A DNA stretch of 14,111 bases, taken from assembly GCA_945787265.1 (NCBI GenBank), contig CALZHS010000005.1, positions 1 to 14,111 of the forward strand. Direction: 5' to 3'. Each line of letters begins with the position of its first letter. Positions within the stretch are counted from its first letter, which is position 1. The notes under the pieces are model-generated. The model made no database searches, was not told where the DNA came from, and saw nothing but the letters and a program-made list of their open reading frames with translations. Both the position numbers and the translations under genes were made by a program. Shown piece by piece: positions 1 through 7,570 of the stretch. This DNA comes from an uncultured Gammaproteobacteria bacterium (GTDB taxonomy: Bacteria; Pseudomonadota; Gammaproteobacteria; GCA-001735895).

Positions 1-482
1 ATGAAAGCGATCGTTTGCGGCAAGGCTTCGATCTGGAATCCTATCTCGTAATCAATCACTTCTTCCGCGTCCAGGAAACTCGTGATCCCCGGCGCGAAAT
101 GGCCTCGCAGGTAGACCGCCATCGGCATGGTGCCGGGTATCGTATAGCGAATTTCGCCACCGATTCCGAGGGCTAAAACATCCTGATCGATATCATCCAG
201 TATCCCCAGGTATGTCTTGACACCAACACCGAAAGTGAGGGGATTTTCTTCAGACGCCTGGCGCATCTGCATCAGGCTTGCATGCGCAACAAAGTCGCTA
301 TCCTCGTTATAAAACAATCCGAGCGCGAGGTCGGAACCACCCCAACCGATCGTGCTGGAGTCCGAGCGGAAGGTGAACTGTGCGGTTTCTGAACTGAGTG
401 CAGCTTCGAAATCACTGGCGCTCGCGCTGGAAAGGCAGGCAATACCAAGCAAGCAGAGGCAGGTAAAACGATTCAATTTCAT
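1..482 (-). CDS. YfaZ-family outer membrane protein, partial (3' end outside window)
   Basis: This is a reading frame of 160 codons, open from an ATG at 480-482 to the window edge, so the C-terminus is missing. I translated it by hand and found no stop. Residues 1-22 form a Sec signal peptide (MKLNR, a hydrophobic stretch, then ASA before Ser23), with predicted cleavage after Ala22. The mature part begins with DFEAALSSETAQF and continues with alternating short strands rich in Gly and aromatic residues, ending in strands such as AVYLRGHFAPG. This resembles the YfaZ family of small outer-membrane beta-barrel proteins (about 180 residues in E. coli), whose function is not established. The Cys16 region is a poor lipobox, so I do not call it a lipoprotein. 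It lies 115 bases beyond parA on the same strand. I see no convincing promoter or Shine-Dalgarno in that gap. The family call is from remembered sequence resemblance. Confidence 0.72.
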   Translation of the reverse strand, partial: MKLNRFTCLCLLGIACLSSASASDFEAALSSETAQFTFRSDSSTIGWGGSDLALGLFYNEDSDFVAHASLMQMRQASEENPLTFGVGVKTYLGILDDIDQDVLALGIGGEIRYTIPGTMPMAVYLRGHFAPGITSFLDAEEVIDYEIGFQIEALPQTIAF

Positions 483-596
483 GATTAGGCCGTGGCTGAA
501 AAAATCGCGTCATGATAACACACGGATTCACGCCAATGCGCGCTGAAAATACAATAATTGAACTGGTTTACTTTACCGCTACCAGGGTGACAAAAA

Positions 597-1304
597 TTAA
601 CGCTCGATCTGGTTGAATAGCGGGGTGACAGGAGCTCTTTCGACAACAGCCGGCGTATCCAGCCAGCGAAAAATCGGCGCCCACTGCTCCTTGTCGATGG
701 CGTTGCGCGAGCTCCGGATTTCCTGTACACCGAGTCCCTCTTCGATTGCCTTCGCGTAAAGCTGCGTGTCTCGAAGACTCGAAATAAAAGGAATGTTAAG
801 ACTGAACAGGAAACGCTCGAGGGAATGATACATCAGGGTGTTTTTACGCACGCGGTTGGCAACCACGGCAAGTCGGATCATTTTTTTACGCACCCGGCCG
901 GTGGTCAGCAGGGCCTTGATAAAGTGAGCGGTAGCATGAATGTCAATCGGCGACGGTAACACTGGAATCAACACCGAGTCGTTTTGCTGAAACAGGGACA
1001 CGATTTCGGTGATATCAGATCCCGCCGGCGAGTCGATAATCGCGACGTCCGTTTCCGGGGGAACCCGCAATTGCCAGGAGCGTGTCAGGCGGTGGTCAGC
1101 GTTCCTGGACGCATCGACCCCGGTGATCAGGGCCGAGGAATCCGTGCGCCGCTTGATCCATGCCAGCGATGAAGCCTGGGGATCGTGATCAAACAGGCGC
1201 ACGATTTTTCCCTGGCGCGCATAGTGCGACGCGACATTGGTAGCAAGCGTGGTCTTCCCACATCCCCCTTTTGCATTGGTTACGAGTATTCTTTGCGGGC
1301 TCAT
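597..1304 (-). CDS. Orphan ParA/MinD-type ATPase
   Basis: The product is a 235-residue P-loop ATPase of the ParA/MinD (SIMIBI) class. The deviant Walker A motif KGGCGKTT lies at residues 12-19 and carries the signature lysine (Lys12). The switch I region FDHDPQASS is at 38-46, and the Walker B-like segment VAIIDSPAG at 87-95 has Asp91. There is no N-terminal helix-turn-helix, so it matches the small ParA type and not the plasmid P1 type. Members form ATP-dependent dimers that bind DNA or membrane and position cargo such as chromosomes, plasmids, chemotaxis arrays or cellulose synthase. No ParB, parS-like site, MinC or cargo gene is visible nearby, so the cargo is unknown. The ATG at 1302-1304 has no clear Shine-Dalgarno. 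It sits 69 bases past the der stop and may be read through from that operon. Confidence 0.88.
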   Translation of the reverse strand: MSPQRILVTNAKGGCGKTTLATNVASHYARQGKIVRLFDHDPQASSLAWIKRRTDSSALITGVDASRNADHRLTRSWQLRVPPETDVAIIDSPAGSDITEIVSLFQQNDSVLIPVLPSPIDIHATAHFIKALLTTGRVRKKMIRLAVVANRVRKNTLMYHSLERFLFSLNIPFISSLRDTQLYAKAIEEGLGVQEIRSSRNAIDKEQWAPIFRWLDTPAVVERAPVTPLFNQIER

Positions 1305-1340
1305 GCATTAAAGTCTAAGCCGGTTCCGCCGAATTTTTTG

Positions 1341-1358
1341 GAATTTCTTGCGAAATTC
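1341..1358. other. Perfect hairpin between der and parA
   Basis: Arms GAATTTC (1341-1347) and GAAATTC (1352-1358) are perfect complements of 7 bp around a 4-base loop. Read on the minus strand, the direction of the genes, the loop is GCAA, a GNRA tetraloop. No uridine run follows on that strand, so it is not a classical intrinsic terminator. It could be an mRNA processing or stability element between der and parA, or chance in AT-rich DNA. Confidence 0.35.
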
Positions 1359-1373
1359 GCCTGTTTTTATCGA

Positions 1374-2723
1374 TTATTTTCGACTGCTTCGCTGTTTTGG
1401 GCGTTTTTTGGCCGAAAACGGGTTACTTCCCGACTTCAATTCAATGCGTACCGGGGTGCCTTTAAGTTTGAGCCGGGTAATAAAAAAGTTCTCCAGGTAG
1501 CGCTGATAGGAGTCCGGGAGATGCTGGGTCTGGTTGCCATGAATAACGATAACCGGGGGATTGCGCCCACCCTGGTGGGCATAGCGCAACTTGATGCGTC
1601 GCCCGTGGTGTAGCGGCGGATTGTGTTTAAACACGGCCTCTTCAAGCAGATCGGTAAGGTGGCGCGTATTGATATCAATAAACGCCGACGCGTATGCCTG
1701 GTCCACTGCTGACATCAGATCACCGACGCCGGTGCCGTGCCTGGCGGAAATATAATGCTGCGCGGCGAACGAGACAAAACCGAGTCTGCGTTGCAGAGCG
1801 CTGCGATTTTGTTCGCGTTGATCCGCGCCCAGGCCGTCCCACTTGTTGATCGCAATGACCAGGGCGCGCCCGCTATTGAGCACGTACCCCAGCAGGGTCA
1901 AATCCTGGTCTGTCAAACCCTCCTGCGCGTCGATCACGAGTATAACAACCTGGGATTTCTCGATCGCTTCCAGCGCCTTGATGACGCTGAACTTTTCAAT
2001 TGCCTGGTGTACTTTTCCACGCCGTCGAACCCCGGCGGTATCGATCAGGGTGTAGTGTTTTCAGTGGCGCTCAAATGGCACCGATATGGTGTCGCGTGTC
2101 GTGCCAGGCTGGTCGAAGGCAACAACGCGCTCCTCGCCCACAAGGCGATTTATCAGGGTCGATTTACCGACATTGGGACGACCGATGACGGCCACCAGCG
2201 GTCCTGCGCCAGTATCTTCGGTTGCCGGCTGCGATGCATAGGCCTGCAGCAGTTTATCAAGCAGAATCCCGGTCCCCTTGCGATGTGCGGCTGATACCAG
2301 ATGCAGATGTTCGAATCCGAGTGCAAAAAAATCAGCCTGCGCCTGCTCCGGATTGGAGCCGTCAACCTTGTTGACGACAACATGACATGATTTGCCTGAC
2401 TTGCGAACCAGGTCGGCGATTAATTGATCGCCGCTGGTCAGGCCCTGCTGGGCGTCAACGATAAACAGAATTTCGTCGGCCTCTTCGATCGCGAGCCGCG
2501 TTTGCCTGGCCATCAAGTCATCGAGGTCCTGCTTTTCACCACTTAATCCTCCCGTGTCGATGACGATAAAGGTTTTATCGGATCGTTCGCCAACACCGTA
2601 CTGACGATCACGCGTCAAACCGGGTTCATTCGCGACGATAGCGTCTCGACTGCGGGTAAAGACATTGAAAAGCGTTGACTTGCCGACATTCGGGCGACCA
2701 ATCAACGCGATGACGGGAATCAT
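1374..2723 (-). pseudogene. der: Ribosome-assembly GTPase Der (EngA), interrupted by an in-frame TGA
   Basis: Der is an essential double-GTPase needed for 50S subunit maturation. The frame from ATG 2721-2723 to TAA 1374-1376 would encode 449 residues (E. coli 490). G domain 1 has GRPNVGKST at 9-17, DTGG at 56-59 and NKVD at 118-121. G domain 2 has GRPNVGKST at 181-189, TTRD at 208-211, DTAG at 228-231 and NKWD at 293-296, followed by the C-terminal KH-like domain ending in a basic tail. Codon 221 is TGA (plus-strand tca at 2061-2063), where relatives have Gly in ERDGxxY. The same frame continues perfectly afterwards (KHYTLIDTAGVRRRGKV), so a single GGA-to-TGA change, and no frameshift, explains it. 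Taken literally, only a 220-residue fragment is made, lacking G3-G5 of domain 2 and the KH domain. Given how essential Der is, a sequencing error or population variant seems likelier than a dead gene. The start overlaps the bamB stop in ATGA, which suggests translational coupling. Confidence 0.9.
2061..2063 (-). other. In-frame premature TGA in der (codon 221)
   Basis: On the minus strand the codons read GAG CGC CAC TGA AAA CAC TAC, in the same frame before and after. TGA serves as the normal terminal stop of bamB, yfgM and the Mth938-domain gene in this window, so genome-wide TGA recoding is not supported. Confidence 0.95.
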
Positions 2724-3871
2724 TGCTGCAGCGATATCGAGGACAGAATACCGTTACGGTCAAGTGCGAGCACCGACTGCTGCCAGATTAGCGGCTGAAC
2801 ATAATTGCGGTTGCTTGTCGCCTGTATCCTGCTGACCAGCTTTCCATCCGTCGTGTCGAACCAGTGTAAATAGCCATCAAGATCAGCGACCACGACCTTG
2901 TCATTTATAATAGCCGGGGCGGTAATCCTTCTGGCGTGCAAAACATCCTGTTTCCAGAAAGCCGAGCCAGTGCGCCGGTCGATTGACCACAAATCGCTAT
3001 TGTCAGCGGTTAAATAAAGCGCATTGTCATCGATTCCGATTGACTGAAAGCTGGAAAAATCTCGCGACCAGAGGATATCACCATTGGCAGCCACAACCGC
3101 CGCGAGGCGACCCTGAAACGAGGCCACATAGATAATACCGTTGCGCATTACGAATCGGCCATCCAGGTCGACCAGGCGCTCGACTTCAGTGCGCCCGCTG
3201 GGGATGCTGATGGTGGTTTCCCATCTCGTTGCACCATTGCTGCGCTCGTAGGCAATCAACTTGCCATCATCAAATCCCACGTAAACCAGCTCGGCGCTGA
3301 CCAGGGGTTCGCTGTTACCGGTTAGCGATAACACCGGTACGCGACCCGCGACCACCCACTGTTCACTGCCGTCGGCAATCGACAGACTGCGCAGTGTACC
3401 GTCGACGCTGCGTACAAAAACCTGGTCTCCATCGACCACCGGGGTCGATCTGATTTCACTTCTGATTCGGATTTTCCAGAACGGCTCAAGCCCCTTTTCC
3501 ACAAATCGAAAAGCGGCTACATCCCCGTCACCGGAAGTTGCGATAAGCAGGCTTTCGTTTCCGCTCGGTCCGGTCAACGATGACAGGTCGGTCGCATAAC
3601 TCCAGAGCTTACGGCCCGTGGCAACATCAACACTGGCAACCAAACCGCTGGTGTCAATCGTGTAGACGCGATCCCCGATGATGAGAGGTCGCAGCCGGTA
3701 GGCGGCTTCATTACTCGACGCGCGGGTATCAAGCTGCCAGTTCAGGTTCAGCGGCAGCTTTTTCTCGATGCTGGTTAATGGCGCCGGGGGTTCACTGTTA
3801 TCCTTTTCGGTCGCACAGGCGACAAGCATCAACGCCAGGACCAGTGCCCAAAGCTTACCTGCTGATTTCAA
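2720..3871 (-). CDS. bamB: Outer membrane assembly lipoprotein BamB (YfgL)
   Basis: BamB is the beta-propeller lipoprotein partner of BamA in the complex that inserts beta-barrel proteins into the outer membrane. The 383-residue length is close to E. coli BamB (392). Residues 1-18 are a lipoprotein signal peptide with lipobox LVAC (Cys19 lipidated); Ala at +2 fits outer-membrane sorting. The rest consists of repeated PQQ-type blades, for example GRKLWSYATDL, ATRWETTI and SAFWKQDV, each a Gly-x-x-x-Trp strand motif. The start is TTG at 3869-3871, chosen because it supplies the complete signal peptide and follows a GGGGG/TAAAGG purine tract. It overlaps the yfgM stop (TTGA). The TGA stop overlaps the der start. 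It follows yfgM and precedes der, as in E. coli. Confidence 0.93.
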   Translation of the reverse strand: MKSAGKLWALVLALMLVACATEKDNSEPPAPLTSIEKKLPLNLNWQLDTRASSNEAAYRLRPLIIGDRVYTIDTSGLVASVDVATGRKLWSYATDLSSLTGPSGNESLLIATSGDGDVAAFRFVEKGLEPFWKIRIRSEIRSTPVVDGDQVFVRSVDGTLRSLSIADGSEQWVVAGRVPVLSLTGNSEPLVSAELVYVGFDDGKLIAYERSNGATRWETTISIPSGRTEVERLVDLDGRFVMRNGIIYVASFQGRLAAVVAANGDILWSRDFSSFQSIGIDDNALYLTADNSDLWSIDRRTGSAFWKQDVLHARRITAPAIINDKVVVADLDGYLHWFDTTDGKLVSRIQATSNRNYVQPLIWQQSVLALDRNGILSSISLQQ

Positions 3872-4491
3872 CCTTTACCCCCGAGGTCATTCAGTTTTTG
3901 CCGCAGAAACTCAACGTTGGCTGGTTTGGGTTCAGCCGTCTGGGCTTTTCGATAAGCTTCGATCGCTTCTGCTGATTTACCCTGCAACGCGTAAATATCA
4001 CCGCGCAACTCGTTGACGATCGCGGTAAATTCTTGCGGAAAGTCGATCGACAAAGAGGTCAATGCATTCTCATATTGACCGGATTGAATCTGCACGGCCG
4101 CGAGGCGCGTGCGCGCTACGAACACCAGCGGCTGCTCGGCGGCGCTGCCCACGACCTGTTGCAAGGATGACTCGGCCTTTTCGTACTCGCCGCTTGCAAC
4201 ATAACTTTTCGCAAGCGCCAACTGCGCCATCATTGCGTAATCGGTCGATGCATAATTAGACAGCAGCATATCGGCCTGTTCCTGCACGATTGCATTATTG
4301 CCCGCTGACAGCGCTTCCATCATTTGGGTGAAATGACCGGAGGCTTCTTCCGCGGTGGTTTCCTGCACGTGCAGCCAGTAGTTGTATCCAAAAATGCCGC
4401 CAACACCGATAACTATGCCCATTACGATCGATAGCCCATTTTCCTTTAACCAGGCTTTCAGTCTCTCGACCTGTTCTTCTTCAGTTTCCAT
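3868..4491 (-). CDS. yfgM: YfgM family protein (ancillary SecYEG translocon subunit)
   Basis: The product has 207 residues, the usual YfgM length. A short acidic cytosolic N-terminus (METEEEQVERLKAWLKENG) is followed by one transmembrane segment at about residues 19-38 and a periplasmic TPR-like domain. That domain has repeat-type stretches such as ALAKSYVASGEYEKAESSL and ELRGDIYALQGKSAEAIEAYRKA. In E. coli, YfgM is anchored in the inner membrane, associates with PpiD and SecYEG, and helps pass secreted proteins to periplasmic chaperones. ATG at 4489-4491 follows AGAGGG at good distance, 17 bases after hisS. The TGA stop overlaps the TTG start of bamB, which fits coupled synthesis of two envelope-biogenesis factors. 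Confidence 0.92.
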   Translation of the reverse strand: METEEEQVERLKAWLKENGLSIVMGIVIGVGGIFGYNYWLHVQETTAEEASGHFTQMMEALSAGNNAIVQEQADMLLSNYASTDYAMMAQLALAKSYVASGEYEKAESSLQQVVGSAAEQPLVFVARTRLAAVQIQSGQYENALTSLSIDFPQEFTAIVNELRGDIYALQGKSAEAIEAYRKAQTAEPKPANVEFLRQKLNDLGGKG

Positions 4492-4508
4492 TGATGCCCT
4501 CTTGTTTG

Positions 4509-5780
4509 TTAATCTAGTAACGATGCCAGTTGGGTTACCACATCAGCCTGGGATATTTCCGCTTGTGCCCTGTCCTCGCGCAGGAATTTAACCGCGACGG
4601 TACCGGCCTCGATTTCAGACTCGCCAAGAATCAACGCTATTTGAGCGCCAGATTTATCGGCCTTGCGCATCTGGCTCTTGAAGCTGCCCTCACCTGCATG
4701 CACTACAAGTTGTAACCGCGGCATGTTGTCGCGAATGGACTCGGCAAGCTGCTGCGCCCTGGCGACGCTGTTTTCGCCACGCATCAACAAATAAACATCG
4801 CAGCCGGAATCGCTTGCCACCTTACCCTGGTCAACGAGCATGGCGACGAGCCGCTCGCAACCCATGGAAAAGCCGGCCGCGTAATTCGGACGCCCCCCGA
4901 GCTGTTCAACAAGGCCATCATAGCGCCCGCCACCGCAGACTGTGCCCTGCGCACCCAGGGTATCGGTGACCCATTCAAATACCGTGTGACAATAGTAATC
5001 CAGCCCTCTTACCAGGCGCGGGTTGACCTGGTACGAGACCGGTGCCTGGTCGAGAATATTCGTCATTTCGCGAAAGTGATCGCGGGATTCCTGGTCGAGG
5101 CTGTCCTGCAAGGCAGGAGCTGCCTCGATCAGGTTTTGCATGTCAGGATTTTTGCTATCCAGAATTCGCAGCGGGTTGGTTTCGAGTCGACGCTGGCTGT
5201 CTTCGTCCAGCGCCTGGTAATGATCGCGAAAGTACTCGACCAGTATGCCGCGAAACTTCTGTCGACAGTGAGTACTGCCCAGGCTGTTAATTTGCAATTC
5301 GATTGCATCGAGATCCAGCCGTTTCCAGAACCTGGCGGCCAGCAGGATCAGTTCTGCCTCGATATCGGCACCCTCTATACCAAAGACCTCGGCACCCAGT
5401 TGGTGAAACTGTCGATAGCGACCCTTTTGCGGCCGCTCGTGACGGAACATCGGACCGCTGTACCACAGTCTCTGCTGCTGGTCCTGCAGCATTCCCGCCT
5501 GCAAACCTGCTCTCACCACGCTCGCCGTGCATTCCGGACGCAAACTCAGGCTGTCGCCATTGCGATCCTCGAAACTGTACATTTCCTTCTCGACAATATC
5601 GGTGACTTCACCGATTGAACGCGAGAACAGGGCAGTCTTTTCGACTATCGGGGTTCGAATCTGACGATAGCCATATGATTCCGCGAGAGCCCGATAGGTA
5701 TCTTCGAGCTGATTCCAGGCAGGCATGTCGGCTGGCAGAATATCGTGCATTCCGCGTATCACCTGAATTTGGTTTGCCAC
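4509..5780 (-). CDS. hisS: Histidine--tRNA ligase
   Basis: HisS charges tRNA-His with histidine in the cytosol; it is a class II synthetase acting as a dimer. The 423 residues align end to end with E. coli HisS (424) as I recall it. Motif 2 region GPMFRHERPQKGRYRQFHQ is at 109-127. The HisA-type motifs RLVRGLDYY (255-263) and GGGRYDGL (283-290) are present, as is the motif 3 region AAGFSMGCERL (301-311). The C-terminal anticodon-binding domain begins near 326. The start is GTG at 5778-5780, giving MANQIQVIRGMHDILP, which matches the family N-terminus; the next ATG would cut into IRGMxD. An oddity is residue 84 (codon TGC at 5529-5531), Cys in LRPECT where the family usually has LRPEGT. It lies 13 bases after rodZ, with no ispG between. 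Confidence 0.96.
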   Translation of the reverse strand: MANQIQVIRGMHDILPADMPAWNQLEDTYRALAESYGYRQIRTPIVEKTALFSRSIGEVTDIVEKEMYSFEDRNGDSLSLRPECTASVVRAGLQAGMLQDQQQRLWYSGPMFRHERPQKGRYRQFHQLGAEVFGIEGADIEAELILLAARFWKRLDLDAIELQINSLGSTHCRQKFRGILVEYFRDHYQALDEDSQRRLETNPLRILDSKNPDMQNLIEAAPALQDSLDQESRDHFREMTNILDQAPVSYQVNPRLVRGLDYYCHTVFEWVTDTLGAQGTVCGGGRYDGLVEQLGGRPNYAAGFSMGCERLVAMLVDQGKVASDSGCDVYLLMRGENSVARAQQLAESIRDNMPRLQLVVHAGEGSFKSQMRKADKSGAQIALILGESEIEAGTVAVKFLREDRAQAEISQADVVTQLASLLD

Positions 5781-5793
5781 GCGCTACCCCGGT

Positions 5794-6819
5794 CTAGCTG
5801 CCTACTTTCAGGCGGGCAGTATTATCATCACGTATACGCCGGGAAACGTCCACCGCCTCGCCGTTGATCCTGATTTCAACCCCGTGGCCATTTCCGAGAA
5901 AAACCGAAAAAGGTGCCTCGCCCGTCAACTCCACTGAATCGCCGGCGCGCAGTAAATCGTAAAGCAGCTGGAAGGAATTTGCGTCCTTGACATCAGTCCA
6001 GGTATCGGCAGTGACAACAAGTTGCAACTTGTCTGAACCGGTGGGCGCGATAAGTACAGGCCCGGTGCGCGCAGCCGCGGTGGTTTCAACGGGCTCTGCT
6101 TCGGTTGCTTGTGGTTCAGCGGCCTGTGGTTCGATTGCAACTGCGGCGGATTCTATCTCCACCGGCTCCGGCGCCGGAGATTCCGGTAATGCAACCGGTT
6201 CGACAATCGCCGGCTCGGTAGTCTCCTCTTCGACAACCACCGGCTCAGTAGTCTCCTTTTGAGTGGGCACAATCCCGGTAACGCCAGGTGTCGCAGCAAG
6301 TTCTTCCGATACGGCTTCGATTTCGCTGCTGATGACTTCGGTCTCGGCCTCGGCACGCTGCTCAGTGGATTGAGAATCCAGTGAGATGGGTGCCTCGCTG
6401 TTCTCTTCCGTGTTCCACCACCAGGCGGTAAGCAACACGGCGATGACCAGGATGACGAGGTAAGTGGTCCATTTGATGCGGGCGTCGCCGGCAGACAGCT
6501 CAGGCAAAATATTGCTGGTCGAGCTGATCGGGGGATCTTCTTCCGAGTAAAAGTCCCGGTACTGCAATATCATTTCGTCCTCGTTCAGCGAAACGATACG
6601 GGCATAAGCGCGCAGGTACCCCTTGACGAAGATCGGGGCAGTAATCTCTTCGAAATTATTGTCCTCGATGGCCTTCAGGATATCGAGACTGAGATGCATA
6701 CGGTGGGCAACATCTTCCAGTGAAAGACCCTGTTGGATACGGGCTGCCTGAAGGCGCTCACCCGGACCGATAGCGGATTGTCGAGACTCGTCTTCGAGCT
6801 TTATATCTGTCGCTTTCAT
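5794..6819 (-). CDS. rodZ: Cytoskeleton/cell-shape protein RodZ
   Basis: RodZ links the MreB cytoskeleton to the cell-wall elongation machinery and sets rod shape. The 341 residues show the full family layout. There is a cytoplasmic helix-turn-helix domain at about 20-90 (GERLQAARIQQGLSLEDVA, later PIFVKGYLRAYARI), which binds MreB. A single transmembrane helix lies at about 117-135 with a WWW end. A long periplasmic linker at about 136-250, rich in Glu, Pro, Thr and Ala, includes a tandem 10-residue repeat (ETTEPVVVEE/ETTEPAIVEP). A C-terminal beta domain (DUF4115) spans about 255-341. E. coli RodZ has 337 residues. The ATG is at 6817-6819, one base past the pilW stop, so the two are probably co-translated. 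Confidence 0.93.
   Translation of the reverse strand: MKATDIKLEDESRQSAIGPGERLQAARIQQGLSLEDVAHRMHLSLDILKAIEDNNFEEITAPIFVKGYLRAYARIVSLNEDEMILQYRDFYSEEDPPISSTSNILPELSAGDARIKWTTYLVILVIAVLLTAWWWNTEENSEAPISLDSQSTEQRAEAETEVISSEIEAVSEELAATPGVTGIVPTQKETTEPVVVEEETTEPAIVEPVALPESPAPEPVEIESAAVAIEPQAAEPQATEAEPVETTAAARTGPVLIAPTGSDKLQLVVTADTWTDVKDANSFQLLYDLLRAGDSVELTGEAPFSVFLGNGHGVEIRINGEAVDVSRRIRDDNTARLKVGS
6201..6260. repeat. Tandem 30-bp in-frame repeat in the rodZ linker
   Basis: Two adjacent 30-bp units (6201-6230 and 6231-6260) match at 26 of 30 positions. They encode the repeated ETTEP-containing decapeptide in the periplasmic linker of RodZ. The period is a multiple of three, so expansion or contraction would only change linker length. 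Confidence 0.8.
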
Positions 6820-6820
6820 G

Positions 6821-7570
6821 CTATTGAATCTGCTTCCATTGCTGGTATTCCTCGGAATCCGGAAAATCCGACTCCAGTCGTTGCGCCAGTTCCTCTACTT
6901 CGCCCTCGCGATCAAGTTCCAGTGCATTTCTGATCGCAAGCCACAGGCTTCTCGCACTGGGCCTTGACACCAGGTGATGACGGTCAACGTAAAGTTTTGC
7001 ATTGGCGAAGTCACCTTCCTTGTAGAGCACGTCTGAGAGGGCCAGCAGGGCCGGACCGAAATCACTTTTCGATGCTACCGCCTTGCGCAGGTACTCCTTA
7101 CCCTTTTCAGTTTGATTTATCTGCAGCAGGCAAATCGCGGCGTTGGTATAGGCGTATTCGGGAGTCTTGTAGAGTGGATTATCGAGAGCTTTCAAAAAAT
7201 ACTTTTCCGATTCCAGCTCGCGGCCATTACGACACAGGAATGCACCAAAGTTATTCGCGGCCTCGGAGTTTTTGGGATCCAGTTCGGTCGACTTTTTATA
7301 GTGAAACTCGGCCAGTTCTTTTTGCCCGAGCTTGTCCTGCAGTACGGCATACACGTAATTTGCCTTTACCGATTCCGGATTCTGTCGAAGCGCCTTGATG
7401 AGTTTTTCACTGGCAAGTTCGTAATTGTCCTGTTGCAGGTACCCTAGACCCATCTCGGTGTTCACATCGCTGGCCTGCTCCTCCCTGGACTTACCTGGAT
7501 TCACCGCCACGCAAGCCTGGAGTAACCCGGCTACCACTAGCAACATGCATAGTCTGTTAATTCGCAACAC
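6821..7570 (-). CDS. pilW: Type IV pilus biogenesis/stability lipoprotein PilW (PilF)
   Basis: PilW/PilF is an outer-membrane TPR lipoprotein that localises and assembles the PilQ secretin. The 249 residues start with a lipoprotein signal peptide and lipobox LQAC (Cys20). Successive TPR helices follow from about residue 36 onward (GLGYLQQDNYELASEKLIKA, NFGAFLCRNGRELESEKYF, ALLALSDVLYKEGDFANAK). The start used is GTG at 7568-7570, preceded by AAAGGGG; it keeps the Arg-containing signal N-region, unlike the next internal ATG. It overlaps the last 14 bases of rlmN in another frame, so translation is probably coupled. The position between rlmN and rodZ is typical of pilus-bearing gammaproteobacteria. 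No other pilus gene lies in the window. Confidence 0.9.
   Translation of the reverse strand: MLRINRLCMLLVVAGLLQACVAVNPGKSREEQASDVNTEMGLGYLQQDNYELASEKLIKALRQNPESVKANYVYAVLQDKLGQKELAEFHYKKSTELDPKNSEAANNFGAFLCRNGRELESEKYFLKALDNPLYKTPEYAYTNAAICLLQINQTEKGKEYLRKAVASKSDFGPALLALSDVLYKEGDFANAKLYVDRHHLVSRPSARSLWLAIRNALELDREGEVEELAQRLESDFPDSEEYQQWKQIQ

Noticed and set aside
1..51. ATG at the first base of the window opening a 16-codon plus-strand frame.
   Set aside because: It runs antisense within the YfaZ-like gene and stops at once; chance.
1374..1937. A separate 187-codon gene starting at GTG 1937.
   Set aside because: It is the same frame as der beyond the internal TGA and starts in the middle of G domain 2, so it is the C-terminal part of der, not an independent gene.
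2019..2063. Selenocysteine insertion at the der TGA; a CGCCG/CGGCG hairpin with an 8-base loop lies 23 bases downstream of the TGA.
   Set aside because: The expected residue is Gly, Der is not a selenoprotein family, the hairpin is short, and its sequence is dictated by the conserved DTAGVRRRG codons.
2061..2063. Genetic code change with TGA read as Gly.
   Set aside because: bamB, yfgM and the Mth938-domain gene end in TGA at family-consistent lengths, and two of these TGAs are overlap stops typical of coupled genes.
1737..2294. Plus-strand open frame (185 codons) opposite der.
   Set aside because: Antisense shadow of the conserved GTPase domains.
4986..5618. Long plus-strand open frame (210 codons) opposite hisS.
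   Set aside because: It is antisense to a clearly conserved gene and its translation shows no recognisable domain; it is a shadow frame.
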